DNA of 64,000 nucleotides from Dielma sp000508965 (GCA_000508965.1 BAHV02000025.1:5177-69176), one strand, 5' to 3'; positions 1-9,678 are shown, counted from the stretch's first letter. The notes: a model not told the origin generated them from the sequence alone. Numbers and translations are program-made.

Positions 1-2379
1 CGTTATGATGATACGGCCTATGAATTTACCTTATCGCTGAAAGATTTTAAATTAATTGAAGGCAAGCAGCATCTTTATTTGTTTCACGATCTGATTCTCT
101 ATCGCTTGGACAGTGAATATTCCACCCATTTGATGCCGCTGCTGAAGCTGTTCGCATCAATCAAGCGAGGTTTGCTGGTCGATGTCAGACACATGCCTTC
201 CTTCTATAACAATGTCTTAACATCGATCCATTCACTTATTGTTTTAAGCGGTGATGATATCAGTGAATTTGCGCCGCTGCCGCTGTCTGCCCGTTTATAT
301 TTGGATATGCCCAAGCATAATGTTGTCAGTGCCCGGCTTGTATTCAGCTATGGCACTGAAGAATACAATGCCTTTATGCCTACGAAGATGAGTACCTACC
401 GTAATTTCTCAGAAGAGATTGCGATTCAGATGATTGTCAGAAAATATATGACACGCATCGATAATACGACCGGTATTTCTTATATTGAAAACAGTCAGGA
501 TGCCTTTTATGAATTTTTCTCTCAGGGCATTGAGGAATGTGAACACTGCTGTCAGATTTATGCAACAGATAAGATCAAGCAAGTACAGATCCGCAGCAGC
601 ATCTCGATTTCCATGGGGGTTAAGATTGAAAATGATCTTTTAGAAATCCAGTTTGACACAAGTGATTTCCCAATTGATGAATTACAAAATGTACTTCAGG
701 CATATAGCTTAAACAAGAAATATTACCGCATGAAATCGGGTTCCTTCATCAACCTTGAGGATTCATCGCTGAGTGAATTAAGCGAAGCGCTTCATGGTCT
801 GAATGTTTCCAGCAAAGAATTGAACGAGGGACATATTGTCGTTGAAAAATACCGCTCGCTGTCTTTAGATGCCCGGCTGCGTAAGATGGAGCTTTTAAAG
901 GTTGAACGTGACGGTAATTTCAAAACCTTAGTGAAAGCGATTAAAAACGTATCCGACAGTGACTACAGTGTACCGGCCGCTTTAAAGCCGATCCTCAGAA
1001 ATTATCAGAAAGTCGGCTTCCGCTGGCTTAAAACGATGGCCTCCTATGGTTTTGGCGGCATTTTGGCTGATGATATGGGTATCGGTAAAACGATTCAGGT
1101 CATCACATTGTTTGAGGACGAACGGCTGCACCATCCTGAAAGTACCAGTTTAGTTATCTGTCCGAGTTCACTGATCCTTAACTGGGAAAGTGAAATCAAA
1201 AAATTCGCACCAGGTCTTCGTTCCCTAGTCATCAGCGGCACAGCTGAAGAACGCTCAAAGCTGATTGCGATGGCTGATGACTATGATGTGCTGATTACTT
1301 CTTATGATTATTTAAAGAGGGATGTGGATCAGTATGAAGGCCGCCGTTTCCAGTTCCAGATTTTAGACGAAGCTCAGTATATTAAAAATACGTCAACGAA
1401 GAATGCGATCAGTGTAAAAAAGATCAGCAGTGCAAATAAATTCGCTTTGACCGGTACACCGATTGAAAATTCTCTGGCAGAGCTTTGGAGCATCTTTGAT
1501 TTCTTGATGCCGGGTTATCTGTACAGCTACAATCATTTCCGGAAAAGCTTTGAGATTCCGATCGTCAGAGATCATGATGATGTAATGCTGGAAAGCTTAA
1601 AACGTATGGTTGAACCGTTTATATTAAGAAGAATCAAGAAAGATGTATTAAAGGAATTGCCGGAAAAGGTTGAAAATACAATGGTACTTGATATGGATGA
1701 AGAAAGCCGTAAGCTCTATATCGCTAATGTAGCTTCCATCAAACAGGAATTAAGCAATGAATTTAATAAGAACGGCTTTGAAAAGAGTAAGATTCTGATT
1801 CTGTCAATGCTGACTCGATTGCGTCAGTTCTGCTGTGATCCACGGTTGATTTATGATAAGTATGACGGTGAATCATGTAAGCTGAATGCCTGTATGGAGT
1901 TGATTCATCAGTGCTGTGAATCAAAGAAAAAGGTATTGATCTTTTCACAGTTCACAAGCTTATTGGCATTGATTGAAAATGAATTAAAGAAGGAAAAGAT
2001 ATCGTATTATCTGCTTAAAGGATCAACTTCCAAGATAGATCGTCAAAACAGCGTCCATGCCTTTAATCAGGATGATACACAGGTTTTCCTAATCTCATTG
2101 AAAGCCGGCGGTACCGGTTTGAATCTGACCAGTGCCGAGGTGGTGATTCACTTTGATCCATGGTGGAATGTCTCTGCCCAGAATCAGGCGACAGATCGCG
2201 CGTATCGAATCGGTCAGCATAAGAATGTACAAGTATTTAAGCTGATTATGAAGGATACGATCGAGGAAAAGATTCAGATATTACAGGATCTGAAAAGGGA
2301 TTTATCGGATTCGATTATCAATGAGAATGATGGTTTAATTACAAACATGAGTAAGAAAGAAATCATGGATTTATTTTAG
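1..2379 (+). CDS. SNF2-family DEAD/DEAH-box helicase, 5' end cut off by the window
   Basis: The reading frame is open from base 1, so the gene begins upstream; about 792 residues are visible. It is an ATP-dependent DNA translocase of the bacterial SNF2/Rad54-like group. All helicase motifs are visible: motif I (DDMGIGKT, bases 1069-1092), motif II as DEAQ (about 1366-1377), motif III LTGTPIEN, motif V AGGTGLNL and motif VI QATDRAYRIGQ. The roughly 320 residues before motif I match the position of the SNF2-associated domain; an N-terminal SWIM zinc finger, common in this family, would lie outside the window. The TTG at 79 is only the first possible start inside the window, not a real one. It is followed 9 bases later by pyrR with a GAGGTG ribosome site, so the two are probably co-transcribed. 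The cellular role of this helicase group in Firmicutes is poorly defined. Confidence 0.93.
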   Translation, partial: RYDDTAYEFTLSLKDFKLIEGKQHLYLFHDLILYRLDSEYSTHLMPLLKLFASIKRGLLVDVRHMPSFYNNVLTSIHSLIVLSGDDISEFAPLPLSARLYLDMPKHNVVSARLVFSYGTEEYNAFMPTKMSTYRNFSEEIAIQMIVRKYMTRIDNTTGISYIENSQDAFYEFFSQGIEECEHCCQIYATDKIKQVQIRSSISISMGVKIENDLLEIQFDTSDFPIDELQNVLQAYSLNKKYYRMKSGSFINLEDSSLSELSEALHGLNVSSKELNEGHIVVEKYRSLSLDARLRKMELLKVERDGNFKTLVKAIKNVSDSDYSVPAALKPILRNYQKVGFRWLKTMASYGFGGILADDMGIGKTIQVITLFEDERLHHPESTSLVICPSSLILNWESEIKKFAPGLRSLVISGTAEERSKLIAMADDYDVLITSYDYLKRDVDQYEGRRFQFQILDEAQYIKNTSTKNAISVKKISSANKFALTGTPIENSLAELWSIFDFLMPGYLYSYNHFRKSFEIPIVRDHDDVMLESLKRMVEPFILRRIKKDVLKELPEKVENTMVLDMDEESRKLYIANVASIKQELSNEFNKNGFEKSKILILSMLTRLRQFCCDPRLIYDKYDGESCKLNACMELIHQCCESKKKVLIFSQFTSLLALIENELKKEKISYYLLKGSTSKIDRQNSVHAFNQDDTQVFLISLKAGGTGLNLTSAEVVIHFDPWWNVSAQNQATDRAYRIGQHKNVQVFKLIMKDTIEEKIQILQDLKRDLSDSIINENDGLITNMSKKEIMDLF

Positions 2380-2388
2380 AGGTGAACA

Positions 2389-2910
2389 ATGGAGAAAAAA
2401 ATTATACTAGATGAAGATGCGATGCGGCGTTCTTTAACCCGTATGTCTCATGAAATTATTGAACGCAATAAGGGTGTGGATAACATCGTATTAGTGGGTA
2501 TTAAAACCCGAGGTGAATTTTTGGCCTTAAGAATGGCGGCGCTGATCAAGAAGGTAGAAGGGGTTGAGGTTGAATGTCATGCGATGAATATTCAGGCATG
2601 GCGCGATGATCTTGATGAGAAATATCCATTGCCGGAAATTGATTTTTCAGTGAAAGATAAGAAAGTGATCCTGGTTGATGACGTCTTATTTAAGGGACGG
2701 ACAGTCAGAGCGGCGCTTGAAGGTATCCTGCATTATGGAAGGGCCAAAGAGGTTCAGCTGGCGGTGCTGGTTGACCGCGGCCATCGTGAGCTGCCGATAC
2801 GGGCTGATTATGTCGGTAAAAATATACCCAGCTCGATTCAGGAGACGATACGTGTAAAAATGAAAGAAAGTGACGGCATGGATTGTGTCACAATTGAAAG
2901 AGGAGAATGA
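2389..2910 (+). CDS. pyrR: PyrR: pyrimidine operon attenuator / uracil phosphoribosyltransferase
   Basis: 173 residues, the usual PyrR length. The PRPP-binding loop reads VILVDDVLFKGRT (about residues 93-105), and GIKTRGEFLA near residue 38 is the PyrR form of the loop that contacts uracil or UMP. Family members bind the pyr mRNA leader when UMP is high and cause termination; many also convert uracil and PRPP to UMP. No pyr biosynthesis genes or PyrR-binding leader are seen here, so it acts in trans or mainly as the enzyme. It is sandwiched between the helicase and an M42 peptidase; its TGA at 2908-2910 lies 1 base before the next ATG, pointing to one transcript. Confidence 0.95.
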   Translation: MEKKIILDEDAMRRSLTRMSHEIIERNKGVDNIVLVGIKTRGEFLALRMAALIKKVEGVEVECHAMNIQAWRDDLDEKYPLPEIDFSVKDKKVILVDDVLFKGRTVRAALEGILHYGRAKEVQLAVLVDRGHRELPIRADYVGKNIPSSIQETIRVKMKESDGMDCVTIERGE

Positions 2911-2911
2911 G

Positions 2912-3934
2912 ATGGATAAAGAGTATATCAAAGCATTGGCTGAAAAGCTATTCAGTATTGACTCCCCCAGCGGTTATACGGGCAATGCGATAGCTTTTTT
3001 AGAACAGGAGGCACAAAGCCTTGGTTATGAGACCTTCCGCAATGAGAAAGGCAATCTGCATATCATCGTGAATGGCTGCGATGAATCAAGAACGGTAGGT
3101 ATCAGCGCCCATACCGATACATTGGGATTAATGGTACGTTCAATCAATGCGGACGGTACACTGGCTGTTACCGCTCTAGGCGGACCGATCATGCCCACTT
3201 TAGATGGTGAATACTGCCGAATCATCATCCGAGATCAAAAGGTCTACACCGGTACGATTTTGTCTTCTTCACCGGCGGTTCATGTTTATGCGGATGCCAA
3301 AAGTAAACCGCGTGACTGTGACAATATGATGGTAAGAATCGATGAGGTTGTAAAGAATAAAGAAGATGTTATGGCATTGGGAATCATGAATGGGGATATC
3401 ATAGCCTATGATCCAAAAACGGTAATTACACCAAGCGGTTTTGTGAAAAGCCGATTCCTTGATGATAAGATTTCTGTCGTATGTCTGTTTGGTGTATTAA
3501 AAATGATGCGTGAACAAAAAATCACCCCAAAGCATCGCTGTATTTTTATCATTACTACATATGAAGAGGTAGGCCATGGCGCCAGCTCACTGCCTGAGCT
3601 TAATGAGCTGATTGCCTGTGACATGGGCTGTATCGGTCTTGATCTGGCATGCAGTGAATATGATGTATCGATTTGCGCGAAAGACAGCGGCGGGCCTTAT
3701 GATTATGCGATGACCAGCAAGCTGATCGAACTGGCAAAGCGTGAAAAGTTAAACTTTGCCGTGGATATCTATCCATTCTACGGCAGTGATGTCGGTGCCG
3801 GCCTGCGCGGCGGCAATGATATTAAGGGTGCCTTGATCGGTCCGGGTGTCCATGCGTCTCATGGTATGGAGCGAACGCATATGCAGGCACTTGACGCGTC
3901 CATGAAATTGATCCTGGCTTATATTACAGAGTAA
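2912..3934 (+). CDS. M42-family metallo-aminopeptidase (glutamyl aminopeptidase-like)
   Basis: 340 residues. Cytosolic dinuclear-metal aminopeptidase, the family that forms tetrahedral dodecamers and trims short peptides. Metal and catalytic signatures are present in order: SAHTDTLG (His/Asp), RFLDDK (bridging Asp), TTYEEVGHG (catalytic Glu-Glu), DLAC and a final GVHASHGMERTH (His). The ATG at 2912 is preceded by AGGAG at 2901-2905 and starts MDKEYIKALAE; a longer in-frame extension back to 2870 would run through the end of pyrR and lacks its own site. Next to pepF, it suggests a peptide-utilisation transcript. Exact substrate preference cannot be read from the sequence. Confidence 0.92.
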   Translation: MDKEYIKALAEKLFSIDSPSGYTGNAIAFLEQEAQSLGYETFRNEKGNLHIIVNGCDESRTVGISAHTDTLGLMVRSINADGTLAVTALGGPIMPTLDGEYCRIIIRDQKVYTGTILSSSPAVHVYADAKSKPRDCDNMMVRIDEVVKNKEDVMALGIMNGDIIAYDPKTVITPSGFVKSRFLDDKISVVCLFGVLKMMREQKITPKHRCIFIITTYEEVGHGASSLPELNELIACDMGCIGLDLACSEYDVSICAKDSGGPYDYAMTSKLIELAKREKLNFAVDIYPFYGSDVGAGLRGGNDIKGALIGPGVHASHGMERTHMQALDASMKLILAYITE

Positions 3935-3965
3935 TTGAAGCATACTAATGCAAGGAGGAAAAACG

Positions 3966-5723
3966 ATGAATAAAGAATGGAATCTTGATATCCTGTATAA
4001 GAGTTATGAAAGTGAAGAATTTCAGCGTGATTTTAAAGCTTTGCCAGCTTTAATCGATGAATTGAACGAATGTGCGAAACATCTTGATGAGGGAGCGGCA
4101 AAGGATAAGCTGGTGGAAGTGCTGAAGCTGAATGAAAAGCTGACACTGGCGGTAAGCCGGCTTGCCTATTACATCAATCTGCGGCAGGCGGTCAATACAT
4201 CGGATGCCCAAACGGTTGCCTATGGCGCGCAGCTGAGTCAGAGGATGGCGGCTACTGCCAAACCAACTACTGCCATCAATAAGTTTATTGCCGGAATTGA
4301 AAATCTTGATGAAGTGATTGAACAGGATGAATTATTAAAAACCTACCGTTTCATGCTTCATGAAATTAAACAGAATGCCAAGCATTTGCTGAGTGAAGAA
4401 GTGGAAGAAGTGCTTTCGATGATGGATCTGACCGGCGGTGAAGCGTGGGGCAATCTTCAGGAATACATGACTTCTACCTTGGAAGTGGATTACAAGGGTG
4501 AAAAGGTCAACCTGAGCATGGTGCGCAATCTAGCCTATGATGAAAGTGCTGAAGTGCGCAAGGCCGCTTATGAAGCTGAGCTGGCGGGTTATGAAAAAAT
4601 CAAGGAACCGGTGGCTTTCGCGCTGAACAATATCAAGAAACAGGTTAACACAGCAGCGAAATTAAGAGGCTATGAATCACCGCTGGCAATGACGCTAATG
4701 GATAGCCGTATGCAGCGTTCAACCCTTGATGCGATGCTGAAGGCAATGGATAAGCATATGCCAAAATTCAGAGCCTATATGAAGCGTAAGGCAGAATTAT
4801 TAGGGCATGAGAATGGTCTGCCATGGTATGATTTATTTGCACCGGTAGGTGAAAGTGACCGTAAATTCACGGTGGAAGAAGCCAGAGATTATCTGGTCAA
4901 TCATTTCCGTGGCTTCGCCGATGATCTTGCCGATATGGTTGCGGAGGCCTTCGATAACGCATGGATCGATTTTTATCCGCATAAGGGTAAAGTCGGCGGC
5001 GCGTTCTGTGAAAACCTGCCGCAGTTTAAACAGAGCCGTGTATTGACTAATTTTGACGGCGCGTTAGGTGATGTCGTTACTTTGGCTCATGAGCTGGGAC
5101 ATGCTTATCACGGCTACAACATTCAGGACCACCGGCCGCTGAATGTCAGCTATTCGATGCCGGTTGCCGAGACAGCGTCTACCTTTAATGAGAATCTGAT
5201 TATGAATTCAGTTATTGATGAAACTGAAGATAAAAAAGAAAAAATGGCGCTGATTGAAAAACAGCTTCAGGATCTGAATCAGATTATTTGTGATATTTAT
5301 TCACGGTATCTGTTTGAAAGTGCTGTTTTTGAAAATGCGAAGGATCAATTTATGTTTGCTGACAGCTTATGTGAAATGATGATTGAAGCACAGAAGAAGG
5401 CATATGGTGACGGTCTTGATGAAAAAACACTGAATCCTTATATGTGGATCTGTAAATCCCATTATTATTCTTCAGACTTAAGCTTCTATAATTTCCCATA
5501 TGCGTTCGGCGGTCTGTTTGCCAGAGGCCTCTATGCGAAATATAAGAAAGAAGGCGCTGATTTTGTGCCTAAGTACCGTGAATTGCTGCATGCGACAACG
5601 ATCAGCAGCGTTGAGGATGTAGCGGCGATCTGTGATATTGATCTGACCAAAGAGGAATTCTGGGAAGATGCCATGATATCCTGTGAAGAACTGATCGATC
5701 AGTTCCTTGAATTATCTAAATAA
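3966..5723 (+). CDS. pepF: Oligoendopeptidase F (M3B family)
   Basis: 585 residues, typical PepF length. Zinc-dependent cytosolic endopeptidase that cuts peptides of roughly 7-17 residues. The zinc site HELGHAYHG lies near residue 378, with the third ligand expected in the following ETASTFNE stretch (Glu about 25 residues later). N-terminal M3 helical domain precedes it. Start chosen at 3966 because a strong AAGGAGG lies at 3952-3958; the in-frame ATG at 3948 precedes that site. It is the last gene of the SNF2-pyrR-M42-pepF run and is closed by the hairpin at 5731-5765. Confidence 0.95.
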   Translation: MNKEWNLDILYKSYESEEFQRDFKALPALIDELNECAKHLDEGAAKDKLVEVLKLNEKLTLAVSRLAYYINLRQAVNTSDAQTVAYGAQLSQRMAATAKPTTAINKFIAGIENLDEVIEQDELLKTYRFMLHEIKQNAKHLLSEEVEEVLSMMDLTGGEAWGNLQEYMTSTLEVDYKGEKVNLSMVRNLAYDESAEVRKAAYEAELAGYEKIKEPVAFALNNIKKQVNTAAKLRGYESPLAMTLMDSRMQRSTLDAMLKAMDKHMPKFRAYMKRKAELLGHENGLPWYDLFAPVGESDRKFTVEEARDYLVNHFRGFADDLADMVAEAFDNAWIDFYPHKGKVGGAFCENLPQFKQSRVLTNFDGALGDVVTLAHELGHAYHGYNIQDHRPLNVSYSMPVAETASTFNENLIMNSVIDETEDKKEKMALIEKQLQDLNQIICDIYSRYLFESAVFENAKDQFMFADSLCEMMIEAQKKAYGDGLDEKTLNPYMWICKSHYYSSDLSFYNFPYAFGGLFARGLYAKYKKEGADFVPKYRELLHATTISSVEDVAAICDIDLTKEEFWEDAMISCEELIDQFLELSK

Positions 5724-5730
5724 TACAGTT

Positions 5731-5765
5731 AAAAGATCTCACTGATGAAAAGCGAGATCTTTTTA
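5731..5765. terminator. Bidirectional intrinsic terminator between pepF and the AraC-family gene
   Basis: AAAAGATCTC at 5731-5740 pairs with GAGATCTTTT at 5754-5763 across a 13-base loop. It is flanked by A-tract on one side and T-tract on the other, so it can end both the rightward pepF transcript and the leftward regulator transcript, whose stop codon is at 5767. Confidence 0.85.
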
Positions 5766-5766
5766 A

Positions 5767-6663
5767 TTATTGGGACTGATACGGATACCACAGCTCCATC
5801 GACGGAATCTGCGTGGTATAATAAATTTCAGGTGCGAAGCAATCCATCACATAACCATGTTCAGACAGCCACCGAGTGCTGAATTTTACCGCTTTATTAA
5901 GTGAAGCCGTTATAAGCTCGTTGAATGTCTCCGCTTCAAAGCTGCAGATAATGTAGTCTCTTGACGGCAGAATGAAGCTTTCCCATCGGGTATCCGCTGC
6001 TTCACACTCGGCACCTGTAAAATAGGTAAAACAGCCATCGGGGGTTTGGCTGTTCAGATAAGAAACTCCAATTTCACGGCCATGATGAAGCTTAGGCAGC
6101 TGATGTTTCAGTTGATGAAACTGTGCCCACAACTGACCGGGTATATCTGCCCCGCATGTTTCTCCTAATGGCAATTGTGCGCTGATTGGAACAGTACCGC
6201 TGATGCCTGTAAAATGAATCGGCTGTTCTAAAACGATGTGCTTCATTACCAGCACCAAACCCTCACTGACTAATGGTGCATTTTCTTCAATGTCAGTTTC
6301 ATTCAGCAGCAGATCCGGCTTATCAAATTGATTCAGCATGATTGGCTTTTGACGGTAGCTTGTCGGTGTCATACCATAAGCTTCTTTAAATGAGCGGGTA
6401 AATACTTCCTGTGAGCCGAAACCGCATCGAATCGCAATATTCAGGATTGTATCATCACTCTCTTTCAGTATTTCACACGCCTTCGCTAAACGGCGCAGCT
6501 TAACATATTCCATGACCGGCTTTTTTACTAATTTTGAAAACAGCCGCTGATAATAAAAAGGGGATAGGGCTGCCTTCGCGGCCAATTGTTTAATATCCTG
6601 TTTCGCATCCAGATTTTCTTCAATAAAATCCAGCGTGCATTGTATCGATTCCCATGCGTACAT
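5767..6663 (-). CDS. AraC-family regulator with C-terminal effector-binding (GyrI/Rob-like) domain
   Basis: 298 residues. Residues 1-105 hold the two helix-turn-helix motifs of the AraC family (LSPFYYQRLFSKL and FGSQEVFTRSFKEAYGMTPTSYR). Residues about 130-298 resemble the SOUL/GyrI-like small-molecule-binding domain found in Rob and BmrR-type regulators, including the C-terminal ELWYP motif. Start has AAAGGAGGT 6 bases upstream. It is divergent from the UvrA paralogue at 6810; such pairs usually mean the regulator responds to a toxic ligand and controls its neighbour. That link is inferred, not shown. Confidence 0.9.
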   Translation of the reverse strand: MYAWESIQCTLDFIEENLDAKQDIKQLAAKAALSPFYYQRLFSKLVKKPVMEYVKLRRLAKACEILKESDDTILNIAIRCGFGSQEVFTRSFKEAYGMTPTSYRQKPIMLNQFDKPDLLLNETDIEENAPLVSEGLVLVMKHIVLEQPIHFTGISGTVPISAQLPLGETCGADIPGQLWAQFHQLKHQLPKLHHGREIGVSYLNSQTPDGCFTYFTGAECEAADTRWESFILPSRDYIICSFEAETFNELITASLNKAVKFSTRWLSEHGYVMDCFAPEIYYTTQIPSMELWYPYQSQ

Positions 6664-6739
6664 AGCTGTACCTCCTTTAATACTAATAGAATATCATAAA
6701 TCTATACTAAAGCTTTGATTTTCTCTGCTGTTTCACCAT

Positions 6740-6795
6740 GTCAGAATCGTTTGTGTTATACTGACATCAGATGCAGGGTGTATTAAATTATACAC
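6740..6795 (+). promoter_or_regulatory. Promoter and inverted repeats ahead of the UvrA paralogue
   Basis: An extended -10 (TGT-TATACT, -10 hexamer 6757-6762) points toward the UvrA-like gene. TGTCAG (6740-6745) and CTGACA (6761-6766) form an inverted repeat enclosing the -10, and GTGTAT (6778-6783) with ATACAC (6790-6795) forms a second one in the leader. These are plausible operator sites for the divergent AraC/GyrI regulator; binding is inferred. Confidence 0.5.
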
Positions 6796-6809
6796 AAGGA
6801 GGAAAATAT

Positions 6810-9248
6810 ATGTCAGCCATTGTCATTAAAGGGGCCCGTACAGGAAATCTGAAGAATATTGATGCCGAAATTCCTAAGCATCAATTAGTTGTTTTGACAG
6901 GTGTATCCGGCTGCGGCAAGTCTACCTTAGCTATTGATACTTTATTTCAGGAATGTCAGCGGCGCTATCTTGAAGCGATGGGTATGCAGGGCATTCAAAA
7001 GCCTAAGCTGGACAGCTTATCGGGCGGTTCACCGGCTATTTTGATCACAGCCGGGCATAGTGTGAATAACCCGCGTTCTTCATTAGGTACGATGAGTAAT
7101 ATTTATACTGATCTGCGGATGCTTTATGAAAAGCTGTCCACCCGCCGCTGTCCAATCTGTCATGAGCTGTTTGATCAGTCAATGATTAAGGAAGAAACCG
7201 AAAAACAAGAGGATTTATTTAAGGTTTACATTCATTGTCCGCATTGTCATGCAAGGATTGAAAAATTAACCCGATCGCATTTTTCTTACAATACAAGAGA
7301 AGGTGCCTGTACGGCTTGTCAGGGACTTGGCAAAGAGCTGATGCTTAATGAGTCAAAGCTTATCGATGAGACATTAAGCTTAAAGGCTGGTGCAGTCGCT
7401 TATTGGGAAGCCCGCTATAAAGAGTATCAGATTGAATTATATGAAAAGGCTTTAAAGGTTTATGGCTTGCCTGCTGTTCATGATTTACCGGTTAAAGGCT
7501 TCTCAGAGGCTCAGAAATCGCTGCTGCTTGATGGAACTGATAACCCATGGATACGAATAACCTATCCGCATATCAATGCGCCTAAAACGGTTTCTGAGGG
7601 TCTGTTTGAAGGTGTGCGGCCGATCCTGTGGCGGCGATTAAGTGAAAAAGGCAGTTTAAGCAAACAGCTGGCGCCTTATTTCATCGAGGGTGAATGCCGT
7701 GAATGTCATGGAGAGCGTCTGACTATTCTCAGCCGTGAAGCAAGTATTATGCAGACCCGGCTGCCAGAACTAGTACAATACTCCTTAGAGACATTATGGC
7801 AATGGATCGACCGCCTTGAAAAACAATGCAGCCATGAACAGCTAGTATTGGTTGAAGTCTATCTGCTTGATTTAAAAACCAAGCTGCAGCGGCTGATCCA
7901 TGCCGGTCTCCCCTATCTGACACTTGACCGGCAGACTATGACACTCTCCGGCGGGGAGTTGCAGCGTATCAGACTGGCTGTGGCATTGGATTCTGAATTA
8001 AGCGGTGTACTCTATATTCTTGATGAACCGACAACGGGTCTGCATGCCAAGGATACAGAAGGCATCATTCAACTGATGAATAAACTGAAGGCAATGGGCA
8101 ATACGGTACTTGTCATTGAACATGATCCTGATGTGATGAAGGCTGCAGATCAGATCATCGACATGGGGCCGGGAGCCGGCCGTTTAGGCGGTGAGATCGT
8201 CGCTCAGGGCAGTTTTGAAGAATTGAAGAAACAATCTTCCTCTATTACTGGTCAGTATTTTAAAAAGCAGCAGGCCTGCCAAGGGAAAAACCGTCAGCCT
8301 CAGGGCTGGATTGAAATCATCAACGCGACGCGCAACAACTTGAAGCATCTCGATATTAAACTGCCGATCAATGTGTTTTGCGCAATCACCGGCGTGTCCG
8401 GCTCAGGCAAATCAACACTCATTTTTGAAGTGCTGGCAAAGCAGCAAGCGTGTGATGCAATCCGAAACCTTCAGCATTTTAAAAAGATCATCGCCATCGA
8501 GCAGACACCGCTAAACAGCATGAAACGCTCTAATGTAGCTACATACAGCAAAATCTTTACCGAAATCAGAAAGATATATGCCCAACAGGGTTATACGGCC
8601 GGTCTGACACCGCTGCATTTCTCATTCAACGCACCCGGCGGCCGCTGTGAGCATTGTGAGGGATTAGGTACTGTTACCAGCAATCTCTTATTTTTCAATG
8701 ATATAGAAGTCACATGTCCGATCTGCCATGGCAGACAATTCAGTGATGATGTATTAAAAATAAAATTCAAGGGTTATAATATCCATGAAATTCTGCATTT
8801 ATCAATTATGGAAGCTGCGGAAGTCTTCCAAGAGTATCCGAAGCTGATGAAAATATTAACACTGCTTATCGACAGCGGCTTAGGCTATCTTGAACTGGCG
8901 CAGTCATGCACAACACTCTCTGCCGGTGAAGCACAGCGGCTAAAGCTTGCCAATGAATTAAACCAGAGCCAGAAGCAGGGAAATCTTTATCTAATCGATG
9001 AACCGACAACCGGGCTGCATCCCATCGACATTGATAATTTTCTGAAGCTGCTGCAGCGTCTGGTCGATCAGGGAAACACGGTGATTGTGGTAGAACATAA
9101 TCTTCAGCTGATTCAACAAGCAGATTACATCATCGATCTAGGGCCTTTGGGCGGCATTCATGGCGGTAAAGTCATCGCCCAGGGAACACCTCTTGAAATC
9201 AGTAAAAATCCGGACTCAATCACCGGTCATTATCTAAAGGAGATATAA
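6810..9248 (+). CDS. UvrA paralogue (UvrA2-like, ABC-type excinuclease ATPase)
   Basis: 812 residues, shorter than the ~940-residue repair UvrA. Two ABC ATPase halves are intact: Walker A GVSGCGKST and GVSGSGKST, signatures LSGGELQR and LSAGEAQR, Walker B YILDEPTTGLH and YLIDEPTTGLH. Both zinc modules remain (CPICHEL...CPHCHAR and CEHCEGLG...CPICHGRQ). The shortening suggests loss of part of the UvrB-binding/insertion region, as in UvrA2 proteins linked to resistance to DNA-binding drugs (for example DrrC). Start at 6810 follows AAGGAGG; an upstream in-frame ATG at 6771 has no such site. Divergent regulator upstream, GNAT gene 3 bases downstream. A role in drug tolerance is inferred from family and context. 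Confidence 0.88.
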   Translation: MSAIVIKGARTGNLKNIDAEIPKHQLVVLTGVSGCGKSTLAIDTLFQECQRRYLEAMGMQGIQKPKLDSLSGGSPAILITAGHSVNNPRSSLGTMSNIYTDLRMLYEKLSTRRCPICHELFDQSMIKEETEKQEDLFKVYIHCPHCHARIEKLTRSHFSYNTREGACTACQGLGKELMLNESKLIDETLSLKAGAVAYWEARYKEYQIELYEKALKVYGLPAVHDLPVKGFSEAQKSLLLDGTDNPWIRITYPHINAPKTVSEGLFEGVRPILWRRLSEKGSLSKQLAPYFIEGECRECHGERLTILSREASIMQTRLPELVQYSLETLWQWIDRLEKQCSHEQLVLVEVYLLDLKTKLQRLIHAGLPYLTLDRQTMTLSGGELQRIRLAVALDSELSGVLYILDEPTTGLHAKDTEGIIQLMNKLKAMGNTVLVIEHDPDVMKAADQIIDMGPGAGRLGGEIVAQGSFEELKKQSSSITGQYFKKQQACQGKNRQPQGWIEIINATRNNLKHLDIKLPINVFCAITGVSGSGKSTLIFEVLAKQQACDAIRNLQHFKKIIAIEQTPLNSMKRSNVATYSKIFTEIRKIYAQQGYTAGLTPLHFSFNAPGGRCEHCEGLGTVTSNLLFFNDIEVTCPICHGRQFSDDVLKIKFKGYNIHEILHLSIMEAAEVFQEYPKLMKILTLLIDSGLGYLELAQSCTTLSAGEAQRLKLANELNQSQKQGNLYLIDEPTTGLHPIDIDNFLKLLQRLVDQGNTVIVVEHNLQLIQQADYIIDLGPLGGIHGGKVIAQGTPLEISKNPDSITGHYLKEI

Positions 9249-9251
9249 ATT

Positions 9252-9509
9252 ATGAACTTTACAACTGAAAAAAACCGCATTTATTATGAAACTGACGGCA
9301 AACTGCTCGCGGAAATTACCTTTATTGACAGCGATGAAACCAGTATGACTATTAATCATACCTTTGTCGATGACAGCCTGCGCGGACAGGGCATCGCTTC
9401 CCAGCTTGTACAAGCGGCAGTCAATGAAATTAAAAAACAGCATAAGCAGGTAAAAGCGACCTGTTCCTATGCGGTGAACTGGCTTACTAAACACCCTGAC
9501 GCAGCTTAG
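9252..9509 (+). CDS. Small GNAT-like acetyltransferase (Acetyltransf_CG / YjdJ type)
   Basis: 85 residues, the usual length of the minimal GNAT family that keeps only the acetyl-CoA-binding core. The core motif reads VDDSLRGQGIASQL (about residues 37-50), giving the R/Q-x-x-G-x-G/A loop, and the tail contains the conserved CSYAVNWL. Substrate is unknown for the family. It follows the UvrA paralogue by only 3 bases and ends at a terminator, so it belongs to that transcript; whether it works with the UvrA paralogue is unknown. Confidence 0.82.
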   Translation: MNFTTEKNRIYYETDGKLLAEITFIDSDETSMTINHTFVDDSLRGQGIASQLVQAAVNEIKKQHKQVKATCSYAVNWLTKHPDAA

Positions 9510-9530
9510 ATAAAACACATTTATAAAGAG

Positions 9531-9572
9531 CCGCTGACACTATTAAAAAGCGTCAGTGGTTTTGTTATTTTA
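9531..9572 (+). terminator. Intrinsic terminator after the UvrA-like/GNAT transcript
   Basis: CCGCTGAC at 9531-9538 pairs with GTCAGTGG at 9552-9559 (one G-U) and is followed by TTTTGTTATTTT. Confidence 0.85.
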
Positions 9573-9577
9573 ATCAA

Positions 9578-9605
9578 TCTGATTTTTATCTCAAGAAAAA
9601 TCAGA
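9578..9605. repeat. 10-bp inverted repeat
   Basis: TCTGATTTTT (9578-9587) and AAAAATCAGA (9596-9605) are perfect inverted copies with an 8-base loop. It lies between two better terminators and may be a backup for the rightward transcript. Confidence 0.5.
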
Positions 9606-9678
9606 ATTTTCGTATTTTTTTGAAATAATCAAATAATTATATACAATAGATTTTAATATTTTTTCTGAGATAAAAGTC

